Shown here one piece after another: positions 1 through 8,583 of a DNA stretch of 64,000 nucleotides (positions within the stretch are counted from its first letter, which is position 1; each line of letters starts with the position of its first letter). Source of the stretch: Roseburia sp. (GTDB taxonomy: Bacteria; Bacillota; Clostridia; Lachnospirales; Lachnospiraceae); NCBI GenBank assembly GCA_026168605.1, contig JAPFDX010000016.1, forward strand, positions 62,001 through 126,000. Direction: 5' to 3'. Position numbers and translations under genes: made by a program. A model generated the notes under the pieces. It made no database searches. It had not been told where the DNA came from and saw only the letters and a list, made by a program, of their open reading frames with translations.

Positions 1-2
1 TT

Positions 3-1496
3 CTGATCCTCGGTATTTTACTGACAAACACGGCGATCACTGAAAAATTAACCTTTTTACAGGCTGCGCCCTTCCAGTTGGTCGGAAAGCTGATCTACAA
101 CACACTGATGTTTCTGATCAACAACCTGAGCATTATTTTCTGCGTGGGAATTGCAGGCGCTATGGCAAAAAAGAACAAAGGACACGCCTCCCTGATCGGA
201 CTGATGTCGTTCTTTATGTTCTTAAACGCCAACAACATCACGCTGGATTTTTACAATAAACTTGCAGAACCGGGTGCGCTTGGTCTCTATGGTACGGGAC
301 AGACGACCGTAATGGGGATCCAGGTGTTGGATACCGGTGTGTTCGGCGGTATTTTAATCGGATGCCTCACCGGATTCCTGTTCAATAAATTCAGCGGAAA
401 ACAGTTTAAGGGGTATTTCTCCATGTTTTCCGGTGTGCGTTTTCCGTTTCTGCTCATGATCCCGACCGTCCTTGGCATCGGTTTTGCACTGACATTTCTG
501 TGGCCGGTGGTACAGTCAGGGATCAATTCCCTTGCAGGAATGATCGCAGACAGCGGCAACATTGGGCTGTTTTTCTATGGACTGTTAAACAAGCTTTTGG
601 TTCCGACCGGACTTCACCATCTTGTCTATGCGCCGTTCCAGTTTACGGACGTGGGCGGAACGCTTGCACTGGGTGAGACGATCGTTGCGGGCGCTTACCC
701 GATCCGTGTAGCGGAGATGAATATGCCGGGAGCATTTTCGGATTCTACCTATTTTAACAGCTATACATTTAACAATCTGTTCCCGTACATCGGCATCGGT
801 TTTGCATTTATTACCACTGCATTCAAGAAAAACAAGGAAGCGACAAAATCACTCATTCTGCCGCTGATGATGACGGCAGTGTTATCTGCCATTACGGAAC
901 CGATCGACTTCCTGTTTGTATTTACAGCACCTGCCCTGTTTCTGATCCACTCCGTATTGAGCGGTGTCAGCCTGGTGCTTTTGAAGGTTCTCAGCATTCC
1001 GGCATCCACCAGTGGAGGAATCATCAACATTATGATCTCCAACCTGGTGCTCGGCGTTGAAAAGACCAACTGGCCGATGCTCCTTCTGATGGGAGCCATT
1101 GTCAGCGTTGTCTATTACTTCTTGTTCACTTTCCTGATCAGGAAGTTTGACATGAAAACCCCGGGACGTGAACCGGAAACCGCTGTGGAGACAGCAGCCC
1201 CGGCAGCAGAGACTCCGGCAGCAGCAACTGTATCGTCTGCAACTGCATCCCAGTCGCCGGAAGACATTGTCAGCCTTATCAACGGGCTTGGAGGCAAAGA
1301 AAACATTGACGCGCTGGAAAACTGTTTTACCCGTCTGCGGGTTGTCGTAAAAGATGAAACGCTGGTGAATGAAGATCTGATCAACTGTGTAAAGAACAGC
1401 GGTATCAAGCGCAACGGCAAGGATCTACAGATCATCCTCGGGATGCAGGTGGCGGCTGTCCGCAGTCAGGTAGAGGACGCGCTGGAAAAAATGTAA
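3..1496 (+). CDS. PTS alpha-glucoside transporter subunit EIIBC (5' end outside window)
   Basis: Membrane permease of the phosphotransferase system that imports and phosphorylates a sugar, here probably an alpha-glucoside. The reading frame is open to the left edge, so the TTG used in the ORF track at 78 is not a real start and the N-terminal membrane helices are missing. Many hydrophobic segments form the EIIC domain, including the signature AITEPIDF, close to the ITEPIEF motif of the glucose/maltose EIIC family. An Ala/Pro/Thr-rich linker leads to a C-terminal EIIB domain with the phosphocysteine motif ENCFTRLR (Cys codon at 1323). No EIIA domain follows. The GH4 gene 27 bp downstream hydrolyses phosphorylated alpha-glucosides, which supports the substrate class. 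The exact sugar (maltose, trehalose, sucrose isomers) cannot be told. Confidence 0.9.
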   Translation: MILGILLTNTAITEKLTFLQAAPFQLVGKLIYNTLMFLINNLSIIFCVGIAGAMAKKNKGHASLIGLMSFFMFLNANNITLDFYNKLAEPGALGLYGTGQTTVMGIQVLDTGVFGGILIGCLTGFLFNKFSGKQFKGYFSMFSGVRFPFLLMIPTVLGIGFALTFLWPVVQSGINSLAGMIADSGNIGLFFYGLLNKLLVPTGLHHLVYAPFQFTDVGGTLALGETIVAGAYPIRVAEMNMPGAFSDSTYFNSYTFNNLFPYIGIGFAFITTAFKKNKEATKSLILPLMMTAVLSAITEPIDFLFVFTAPALFLIHSVLSGVSLVLLKVLSIPASTSGGIINIMISNLVLGVEKTNWPMLLLMGAIVSVVYYFLFTFLIRKFDMKTPGREPETAVETAAPAAETPAAATVSSATASQSPEDIVSLINGLGGKENIDALENCFTRLRVVVKDETLVNEDLINCVKNSGIKRNGKDLQIILGMQVAAVRSQVEDALEKM

Positions 1497-1523
1497 CATG
1501 ATTTTTACAAGGAGGAACACTTT

Positions 1524-2891
1524 ATGATTATTACAATTGTTGGCGGAGGCAGTACCTTTACACCGGGTATTGTGAAATCGATCGCACTGCGCAAAGAGGA
1601 GCTTGAGGTACAGGAGATCCGTCTCTTTGATATTGACAGGGAGCGTCAGGATAAGGTTGGCACGCTGGTGCGCTGGATCCTCGAAGAGGATTTGAAGTGC
1701 GGCATCAAACTTACAGTGACTTATGATGTGGAGGAAGCATACCGGGACGCCGATTTCATTTTTGCCCAGATGCGCGTGGGAAAATATGCGATGCGCGAGC
1801 TGGATGAGAAAATTCCGCTTCGCCACGGCTGCGTTGGTCAGGAAACCTGCGGCTGCGGCGGTCTTGCTTACGGCATGAGAACGATCTTCCCGATGATCCG
1901 GGTGATCGACGACGCGGAAAAATATGCAAAGCCGACCCACTGGATCTTAAACTATTCCAATCCGGCTTCCATCGTGTCCGAAGCGTGCAGAAAGCTTCGC
2001 CCGGACGCCCGTATCATCAATATCTGTGATATGCCGATCGCGATCATCGACGTGGCAGCCGCAGCTTTAAATATCAAAGACAAGGAGAACATCGTTTACG
2101 ATTACTACGGACTGAATCACTTCGGCTGGTTTACCGGGATTGAATATAAGGGCGAGGATGTGCTGCCGAAACTCCGCGATTATATCATGGAACATGAGAT
2201 CCTTCTTCCGGAAGCTTACTTAAAGGACAAGGCGGCTCTGGCAGGGAAGAGCAATGACAACAAGACAAACCGTCATGCAAAAGGAAGCTGGTATTATGTC
2301 TGGAAAGGCGTCTATGAAATCATGCAGAACTTCCCGGACACCTTGCCAAACACTTACCTGAACTACTATTTGCAGCAGAAGGAATTTGTGGAACATTCCG
2401 ACCCTGACCATACGCGCGCAAATGAGGTCATGGAAACCCGTGAGAAAAATCTTTTTGACGGTATTGAAACATATCTTGCCACGGGAGAAATCGACGAGAC
2501 TGTTTTCTATGCGGGAAGTCATGGTGACTGGATCGCAGACCTTGCGATCGCCCTGAAAAACGATACCAGGGCGCGTTTCCTCGTCATCACGGAAAACAAA
2601 GGCGCGATCCCGAATATGCCGTATGACGCTATGGTGGAGGTTCCCGCCTATATCGGCAGAAAAGGACCGGAGGTCATCGCGCAGGATCATATTCCGCTGT
2701 TCCAGCAGGGCATGATGATGCAGCAGTTAAACTGCGAAAAGCTGCTTGTCGAGGGCTGTATCGAGGGCTCTTACCAGAAAGTTTTGGAGGCGTTCACACT
2801 GAACAAAACGGTTCCGAGCATGAAGGTTGCCAAAGAGGTACTGGATGATATGATCGAGGCAAATAAAGAGTACTGGCCAGAATTAAATTAA
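1524..2891 (+). CDS. glvA: GH4 6-phospho-alpha-glucosidase
   Basis: Cytoplasmic family GH4 hydrolase of 455 residues that splits 6-phospho-alpha-glucosides delivered by the PTS; GH4 enzymes use NAD+ and a divalent metal with a redox-assisted elimination mechanism. The N-terminus has the Rossmann motif IVGGGSTFTPG. The metal-site motif reads CDMP with Cys at residue 168, and a second ligand His lies in GLNHFGWF at 199; this matches the spacing of Bacillus GlvA (Cys171/His202). CDMP is the signature of phospho-alpha-glucosidases, whereas phospho-beta-glucosidases carry CNVP. An AAGGAGGAAC ribosome site precedes the ATG. It is followed by a strong terminator, so PTS and GH4 form the end of one operon. 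The gene symbol is by family resemblance; malH or aglB would be equally valid names. Confidence 0.92.
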   Translation: MIITIVGGGSTFTPGIVKSIALRKEELEVQEIRLFDIDRERQDKVGTLVRWILEEDLKCGIKLTVTYDVEEAYRDADFIFAQMRVGKYAMRELDEKIPLRHGCVGQETCGCGGLAYGMRTIFPMIRVIDDAEKYAKPTHWILNYSNPASIVSEACRKLRPDARIINICDMPIAIIDVAAAALNIKDKENIVYDYYGLNHFGWFTGIEYKGEDVLPKLRDYIMEHEILLPEAYLKDKAALAGKSNDNKTNRHAKGSWYYVWKGVYEIMQNFPDTLPNTYLNYYLQQKEFVEHSDPDHTRANEVMETREKNLFDGIETYLATGEIDETVFYAGSHGDWIADLAIALKNDTRARFLVITENKGAIPNMPYDAMVEVPAYIGRKGPEVIAQDHIPLFQQGMMMQQLNCEKLLVEGCIEGSYQKVLEAFTLNKTVPSMKVAKEVLDDMIEANKEYWPELN

Positions 2892-2900
2892 GGAAGCCAA

Positions 2901-2955
2901 AAGGGGCTGTTGCGAAACGGATGTGAAATCATCTGTGGAGCAACGCTCCTTTTTT
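2901..2955 (+). terminator. Rho-independent terminator after GH4 gene
   Basis: AAGGGGCTGTTGC pairs with GCAACGCTCCTT (one mismatch, some wobbles), with an inner GGATG/CATCT helix, followed by six T. It closes the PTS/GH4 operon. A second perfect short hairpin, CTGCCGG-ATTT-CCGGCAG type, lies just beyond it (2957-2973). Confidence 0.75.
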
Positions 2956-2996
2956 CTGCCGGATTTCCGGCAGTCCGCAGAAATGGCGCTTGCGTG

Positions 2997-3025
2997 TTGC
3001 ATTTTATTAGGAAATAAAATATAAT
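2997..3025 (+). promoter_or_regulatory. SigA-type promoter of rel
   Basis: TTGCAT and TATAAT separated by exactly 17 bp. Transcription would start about 3032, leaving a leader of some 35 bases before the preferred rel start. Confidence 0.7.
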
Positions 3026-3068
3026 AGTAAAATACAAAAAATTAAGATGGATGAAGTGGGTGATGTAC

Positions 3069-5423
3069 ATGGCAGATATTTCATCAGAGGTAAAAAATAT
3101 CGAAGAACTGGAATTAAAGACGTGGGAAGAAGAGGGCGCAGTGATACCGACGAAGGACTTTGTGAGTCCGGAGCAGTTGTATCAGAAGCTCGTTGCCAGT
3201 GTGCACAAATATCATCCGTCTACCGATATTTCGCTGATCGAGAAGGCATACCGGATCGCGGAGAAGGCACACGAGGGACAGGTGCGCAAGTCCGGCGAGC
3301 CTTATATCATACATCCGCTCTGCGTGTCGATCATCCTTGCAGATCTGGAGATGGATAAGGAGACGATCGTCGCGGGGCTTCTGCACGATGTCTTAGAGGA
3401 CACGATCTTAACGGAACAGCAGCTTGCGGAGGAGTTCGGGGAGGACGTCCTGCTGCTCGTGGACGGCGTGACGAAGCTGCAGCATCTGCATCTGACCGAC
3501 AACAAGAACAATGAAAAGGAAAAGTCGGCGGAGCGGCTGGAGATGCAGGCGGAGAATCTGCGCAAGATGTTTCTCGCGATGGCGAAGGACATCCGTGTCA
3601 TCATGATCAAGCTGGCAGACCGCCTGCACAATATGCGTACCCTAAAGTACCAGCCGAGAGAGAGCCAGATCCGGATCGCAAGGGAGACGCAGGAGATTTA
3701 CTGTCCGCTGGCACAGCGACTTGGTATCTCCCGGATCAAGATCGAGCTTGACGACCTCTCGCTCAAGTATCTGGAGCCGGAGGCGTACTATGATCTGGTG
3801 CGTCAGATCAACCAGCGCAAGAGCGTGCGTGAGGAGTACATTCAGGGACTTGTGGAGGAAGTGGGGGCGCACATCCGCGAGGCGGGCATCCGCGCGCAGA
3901 TCGAGGGACGTGCGAAGCACTTTTTCAGCATTTACAAAAAGATGGTCAATCAGGATAAGACACTCGACCAGATCTATGACTTGTTTGCGATCCGCATTAT
4001 CGTGGAATCGCTCAAGGACTGCTATGCGGCGCTTGGCGTGATCCACGAGATGTACAAACCGATCCCGGGACGTTTCAAGGATTACATCGCGATGCCAAAG
4101 CCGAATATGTACCAGTCGCTCCACACGACGCTGATCGGGCCGACCGGGCAGCCGTTTGAGATCCAGATCCGCACCTACGAGATGCACCGGACGGCGGAAT
4201 ACGGTATCGCCGCGCACTGGAAATACAAGGAGACGAGCAACAACGGCGGCGTGTCTGCACCGATGACTGTGACCGAGGAGGAGAAGCTGAGCTGGCTGCG
4301 CCAGATTCTGGAGTGGCAGCGGGATATGTCCGATAACCGTGAATTTATGAGCCTGTTAAAGAGCGATCTCGATCTGTTTTCCGACACGGTGTTCTGCTTT
4401 ACGCCGACCGGGGACGTCAAGAACCTGCCAAACGGCTCGACGCCGATCGATTTTGCCTATGCGATCCATTCCGCTGTGGGCAATAAGATGGTCGGGGCGA
4501 AGGTGAACGGCAAGCTGGTGCCGATCGACTACGTGATACAAAACGGCGACCGGATTGAGATCGTGACCTCGCAGAATTCCAAGGGGCCGAGCCGCGACTG
4601 GCTGAATATCGTCAAGAGCACGCAGGCGAAGAACAAGATCAACCAGTGGTTCCGCAGTGAACTCAAGGAAGAAAACATTTTAAAGGGAAAAGAGCTTCTG
4701 ATCGCCTCGTGCAAGGCAAAGGGCATCCATTTCCCGGATATCAACAAGACGGAGTATCAGAATAAGATTTTAAATAAATACGGTTTCCACGACTGGAATT
4801 CCTGTCTGGCGACGATCGGGCACGGAGGATTAAAGGAAGGGCAGATCGTCAACCGTATGTACGAGGAGTATAAGAAAGACCATCCGGCGCAGATCACCGA
4901 CGAGGAGGTGCTTGCGGCGGTTTCCTCGGAGAACAGACCGAAAATACCGGAGAAGCGCTCCAAGAGCGGCATTATCGTCAAAGGGCTTTACGATGTGGCA
5001 GTCCATTTTTCCAAGTGCTGCAGTCCTGTCCCGGGAGACGAGATCGTCGGGTTTGTCACGAGAGGGCGCGGGGTGTCGATCCACCGCACAGACTGTATCA
5101 ATGTGATCAACCTCTCGGAGATGGAGCGGGAGAGACTGATCGACGCCGAGTGGCAGCAGGATGCCGACGCGCAGAGCAAGGGGCTTTACCGTGCGGAGAT
5201 CAAGATTTTTGGAAATAACCGCACCGGGCTTCTGGTGGATATCACGCGTGTATTTACGGAGCGTGAGATCGATATTGAGACGATCCACTCCAAGACGAGC
5301 AAGCAGGGTGTGGCGACGATCGATATTGCTTTTTCCACCAAGGGAAGGGCAGAGTTAAACAGTCTGATCGACAAGCTGCGCCAGATTGAGAGTGTGATCG
5401 ATATCGAGCGGACGACGGGCTGA
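3069..5423 (+). CDS. rel: Bifunctional (p)ppGpp synthetase/hydrolase Rel
   Basis: Makes and degrades the alarmone (p)ppGpp in the stringent response. Domains from the N-terminus: HD hydrolase (HP near residue 81, catalytic HD near 105 in GLLHDVLEDT), synthetase domain near 300-355 with RFKDYIAMPKPNMYQS, TGS near 440-500 starting CFTPTGDVKNLP, a Cys-rich zinc-finger-like stretch (FSKCCSPVPGD), and a C-terminal ACT domain near 705-780. Both catalytic centres appear intact, so it should be bifunctional rather than a pure hydrolase. I chose ATG 3069 (784 residues) because a weak purine-rich site lies upstream of it; ATG 3051 is in frame but has no visible ribosome site. It has its own promoter and is followed by the MBL hydrolase and hemZ, an order common in related clostridia. 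Confidence 0.95.
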   Translation: MADISSEVKNIEELELKTWEEEGAVIPTKDFVSPEQLYQKLVASVHKYHPSTDISLIEKAYRIAEKAHEGQVRKSGEPYIIHPLCVSIILADLEMDKETIVAGLLHDVLEDTILTEQQLAEEFGEDVLLLVDGVTKLQHLHLTDNKNNEKEKSAERLEMQAENLRKMFLAMAKDIRVIMIKLADRLHNMRTLKYQPRESQIRIARETQEIYCPLAQRLGISRIKIELDDLSLKYLEPEAYYDLVRQINQRKSVREEYIQGLVEEVGAHIREAGIRAQIEGRAKHFFSIYKKMVNQDKTLDQIYDLFAIRIIVESLKDCYAALGVIHEMYKPIPGRFKDYIAMPKPNMYQSLHTTLIGPTGQPFEIQIRTYEMHRTAEYGIAAHWKYKETSNNGGVSAPMTVTEEEKLSWLRQILEWQRDMSDNREFMSLLKSDLDLFSDTVFCFTPTGDVKNLPNGSTPIDFAYAIHSAVGNKMVGAKVNGKLVPIDYVIQNGDRIEIVTSQNSKGPSRDWLNIVKSTQAKNKINQWFRSELKEENILKGKELLIASCKAKGIHFPDINKTEYQNKILNKYGFHDWNSCLATIGHGGLKEGQIVNRMYEEYKKDHPAQITDEEVLAAVSSENRPKIPEKRSKSGIIVKGLYDVAVHFSKCCSPVPGDEIVGFVTRGRGVSIHRTDCINVINLSEMERERLIDAEWQQDADAQSKGLYRAEIKIFGNNRTGLLVDITRVFTEREIDIETIHSKTSKQGVATIDIAFSTKGRAELNSLIDKLRQIESVIDIERTTG

Positions 5424-5448
5424 TGAGACAGATAAGAGGGAGGCATCT

Positions 5449-6078
5449 ATGGCGCTATTAAAGGTAGAGCAGTATGTGGTGGGAATGGTTCAGACCAACT
5501 GCTATTTTGCAATCAATGAGGACACGAAGGAAACGCTTGTGATCGATCCGGGGGCAAATGCTATGCAGCTTGCAGAGCGGCTCGATGGGGCAGAACTGCA
5601 TCCGGTTGCGATCCTGCTGACGCACGGGCATTTTGACCACGCGGGCGGTGCGGCGGAGCTGGCGGAGAGATACGGCATCCCGGTGTACGCGCACGAGGCA
5701 GAGTGCGAGACACTCCAAAATCCGGCTGTGAACTTAAGCGGCTGGGAGGGCGCAGAGTGTGCGTATCACGCGGACTGTCTGGTGAAGGATGAGCAGGAAC
5801 TGAAGCTTGCGGGATTTCTGATCCGCGTGCTCTATACGCCGGGGCATACGGCGGGCGGCTGTTGTTATTTGCTGCCGTACCAGAATGTGCTGTTTTCCGG
5901 CGACACGCTGTTTGCGCAGTCGGTTGGAAGAACCGATTTTCCGGGAGGCAGCGCGTCCACGCTGATCCGCAGTATCAAAGAAAAGCTGATGACGCTCCCG
6001 GAGGAGATCACGGTCTATCCGGGACACAACGATAGTACGACGATCGGCACGGAGCGTATGTACAATCCGTACTTGTAG
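5449..6078 (+). CDS. MBL-fold metallo-hydrolase (glyoxalase II-like)
   Basis: A 209-residue cytoplasmic metallo-beta-lactamase-fold protein. The two-metal motif THGHFDHAGG is present with His59, His61, Asp63 and His64, and the later ligands are visible in GHTAGG, FSGDTLF and YPGHN. Family members hydrolyse thioesters such as S-lactoylglutathione or act on unknown metabolites; the C-terminal substrate-binding domain of true glyoxalase II is absent at this length, so the substrate is unknown. It follows rel by 25 bp with an AGAGGGAGG ribosome site and precedes hemZ by 43 bp, probably one transcript. Confidence 0.88.
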   Translation: MALLKVEQYVVGMVQTNCYFAINEDTKETLVIDPGANAMQLAERLDGAELHPVAILLTHGHFDHAGGAAELAERYGIPVYAHEAECETLQNPAVNLSGWEGAECAYHADCLVKDEQELKLAGFLIRVLYTPGHTAGGCCYLLPYQNVLFSGDTLFAQSVGRTDFPGGSASTLIRSIKEKLMTLPEEITVYPGHNDSTTIGTERMYNPYL

Positions 6079-6121
6079 CTGCCGTGCCAAAGATGAGAGA
6101 GATATTGGGAACAAAGAAGAT

Positions 6122-7588
6122 ATGATAATAGTCAGGTTAAACAGACCGGAGTTTGAGTACGATATTCATTCTCTGGTAAAAGCATTCTATCCGAAGCAGG
6201 ACGTTTCGGTGACGGCGGAAGAAAAGACCTATGAGGAGCCGGCAGTCTGGGAGATGCAGCTTTCCTATCTGGACAACAGCATCCGGATCGCGTGGTGGGA
6301 GAATGGAGAGGAAGCGGCGCACGAGCTACCGGGAAGGGAATTTAGCGTTGACTTTTCCGACCGGTCAGCGGTGAAAAACACTTTAAAACAGAATCTGTAC
6401 GAAATGCTTTCCGGGTACACGGGGGAGAGCCTCCCGTGGGGAACGCTCACCGGCATCCGTCCGACGAAGATCCCGATGAAGCTTCTGGAGGAGAGGGCGG
6501 ATCGGGATGCGATCGCTTCCTATATGAAAGAGACCTATTTTGCATCGGACGAGAAGATCAGGCTCTCGATCGACATTGCGGAGCGTGAGCTGAAGCTTTT
6601 GTCAAAAATTGATTATGAGAACGGATACAGTCTGTATATCGGCATCCCGTTTTGTCCGACCACCTGTCTGTACTGTTCGTTTACCTCCTATCCGTTGTCC
6701 GCGTGGGCGAAGCGGGTGGATGCTTATCTGGATGCGCTGGAGCATGAGATCGATTACGTGGCGGTGAAGTTTGCAGGGAAGCGTCTTAACGCCATCTATA
6801 TCGGCGGCGGTACGCCGACGACGCTTGAACCCTACCAGCTTGACAGACTGATCCGCAAGATCAAGTGCAGTTTTGACTTGTCGGATTGTCTGGAATTTAC
6901 GGTGGAGGCAGGCAGACCGGACAGCATCACGAGGGAGAAGCTTCTTGTGTTGCGCCGTCACGGCATTTCGCGCATTTCAATCAACCCGCAGACGATGAAG
7001 GACGAGACGCTGCGGCTGATCGGGCGGCATCACACGGTGGAGCAGACGAGAGAGAGTTTTCTGCTTGCGCGGGAGCTTGGGTTTGACAACATCAATATGG
7101 ATCTGATCTTAGGGCTTCCGGGGGAAGATCTTACCGACGTCCGGCGCACGATGGAGCAGATCAGAGAGTTAAAACCGGATAACATCACCGTTCATTCGCT
7201 CGCCCTAAAGCGCGCGGCGAGACTGAATATGTTTAAGGAAAATTATAAGGATTACCGGATGGTCAATACGCAGGAGCACATGGAGCTTGTGGCGTCCTGC
7301 GCGAGGGAGATGGGGCTGTCGCCGTACTATCTGTACCGCCAGAAGAGTATGGCGGGCAATCTGGAGAACGTCGGTTATGCAGCGCACGGCAAAGCAGGTG
7401 TCTACAATATCCTCATCATGGAGGAGAAACAGACGATCGTCGCCTGCGGAGCAGGAAGCATCACAAAAAGGGTATCTTCCGACGGACGCATTGAACGGTG
7501 TGAGAATGTCAAGGATGTGGCTCTCTATATCGAAAAAATCGATGAAATGATTGACAGAAAGCGGCGGCTTCTGGGAGGGAAATATTAG
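6122..7588 (+). CDS. hemZ: Coproporphyrinogen III oxidase-like radical SAM protein HemZ
   Basis: A 488-residue radical S-adenosylmethionine enzyme of the HemN/HemZ family. The 4Fe-4S ligands are Cys178, Cys182 and Cys185 in FCPTTCLYCSF, and the glycine-rich SAM site YIGGGTPT follows. An N-terminal extension of about 165 residues before the radical SAM core is characteristic of the HemZ subgroup and is present here. The HemN-family enzymes perform oxygen-independent decarboxylation in heme synthesis, but HemZ proteins in clostridia often occur without a full heme pathway, so the natural substrate is uncertain. Weak ribosome site AAAGAAG upstream of ATG. Sits downstream of rel and the MBL hydrolase. 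Confidence 0.87.
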   Translation: MIIVRLNRPEFEYDIHSLVKAFYPKQDVSVTAEEKTYEEPAVWEMQLSYLDNSIRIAWWENGEEAAHELPGREFSVDFSDRSAVKNTLKQNLYEMLSGYTGESLPWGTLTGIRPTKIPMKLLEERADRDAIASYMKETYFASDEKIRLSIDIAERELKLLSKIDYENGYSLYIGIPFCPTTCLYCSFTSYPLSAWAKRVDAYLDALEHEIDYVAVKFAGKRLNAIYIGGGTPTTLEPYQLDRLIRKIKCSFDLSDCLEFTVEAGRPDSITREKLLVLRRHGISRISINPQTMKDETLRLIGRHHTVEQTRESFLLARELGFDNINMDLILGLPGEDLTDVRRTMEQIRELKPDNITVHSLALKRAARLNMFKENYKDYRMVNTQEHMELVASCAREMGLSPYYLYRQKSMAGNLENVGYAAHGKAGVYNILIMEEKQTIVACGAGSITKRVSSDGRIERCENVKDVALYIEKIDEMIDRKRRLLGGKY

Positions 7589-7589
7589 A

Positions 7590-8519
7590 TTGAATACAGA
7601 AATAACGGATGCAGTGATAGCAGCAGACGATAAAGCCCAATATGATGAAAGAGCAAAACGTATTTTAGGAAATAAAATCATTCTCGCTCATATCCTTGTA
7701 AATACGGTAGATGAGTTTAGGGGAATGAATCCCAAAGAGGTTGTGTCTTTTATTGAGGGCGAACCGTTTATCAGCGTGGTTCCGCTGGAACCGGGGCTGA
7801 CCAATTTTTCTAAAAAGGAAACCGGGGATCGGGTGGTAGGTTTTAATTCGGAGAACGCTGAAATCAATGAGGGACTCGTAAGATTTGATATTGTATTTTA
7901 TGTGCGTATGAAAGATGGACTGTCACAGATGATTATCAACGTGGAGGCTCAGAAAGATGCACCTGCGGAATACAGTATCCTTAACCGGGCAATCTTTTAT
8001 GTATGCAGGCTTGTTTCTTCACAGAAGGAACGTGATTTTGCGGGGATGGACTATGATGACATAAAGCGTGTCGTCTCAATATGGATTTGTATGAATATGC
8101 CGGAGAACAGTCTGGATTATTATTATCTGGAGAATAAAAAGTCTCTGGGCTCTTACCAGTGGAAAGGAAAGCAGGATATGCTTAATATCGTATTGGTTGG
8201 GCTTTCAAAGGATTTGCCGGAGCAGGATGATGAAAAATGTGAGCTGCATCGTCTGCTTGGAGCATTGCTTTCCAAAGAGCTTACGAAGGATGAGAAGCTG
8301 GCGATTATTGAGCAGGAATATGACATTCCATTAGAGGATAATTTAAGAAAGGATGTGGGCGTTATGTGTAATCTTAGTCAGGGGATTGTAGATGATACAA
8401 AGGAAGAAATTATCATGAATATGCACCGAAAGGGTTATAAGCCCGATCAGATAGCAGAAGTTGTCGAAAAGAGCATTGAGGAAGTAAAAGCTATCATCGT
8501 GCAGCAAACCCGCAAATGA
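7590..8519 (+). CDS. PD-(D/E)XK nuclease family transposase-like protein (Rpn/DUF4351 type)
   Basis: Protein of about 309 residues resembling the PD-(D/E)XK nuclease/transposase-derived proteins that are abundant in Lachnospiraceae. Visible are an N-terminal ILGNKIILAHIL stretch, a core strand with FYVRMKDGLSQMIINVEAQK (candidate E-x-Q/K nuclease motif), and a C-terminal helical segment ending in an HTH-like IAEVVEKSIEEVKAI. The track start at 7551 overlaps hemZ by 38 bp without a ribosome site; I prefer TTG at 7590, preceded by GGGAGGG at good spacing. Codon use is more AT-rich than in the flanking hemZ and hisS genes, suggesting later acquisition. Function is not known; no inverted repeats mark it as an active insertion sequence. 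Confidence 0.65.
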   Translation: MNTEITDAVIAADDKAQYDERAKRILGNKIILAHILVNTVDEFRGMNPKEVVSFIEGEPFISVVPLEPGLTNFSKKETGDRVVGFNSENAEINEGLVRFDIVFYVRMKDGLSQMIINVEAQKDAPAEYSILNRAIFYVCRLVSSQKERDFAGMDYDDIKRVVSIWICMNMPENSLDYYYLENKKSLGSYQWKGKQDMLNIVLVGLSKDLPEQDDEKCELHRLLGALLSKELTKDEKLAIIEQEYDIPLEDNLRKDVGVMCNLSQGIVDDTKEEIIMNMHRKGYKPDQIAEVVEKSIEEVKAIIVQQTRK

Positions 8520-8583
8520 GACGAGGGATTTCTGATACACCAGAGGATATCGCTCGCAAGAGAAAGAAGATGGAGGAGATTTC

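Noticed and set aside
287-1435. Several - strand ORFs opposite the PTS gene (and similar shadows throughout the window)
   Set aside because: They lie opposite a well-supported gene, lack ribosome sites and have composition typical of the antisense of GC-rich codons.
3051-3068. Upstream in-frame ATG of rel at 3051
   Set aside because: No ribosome site before it; the preferred ATG 3069 gives the usual N-terminus.
8520-8583. T-box leader upstream of hisS or aspS
   Set aside because: The gaps are too short (64 and 76 bp) for a T-box and no TGGNACCGCG-like element or terminator is present.
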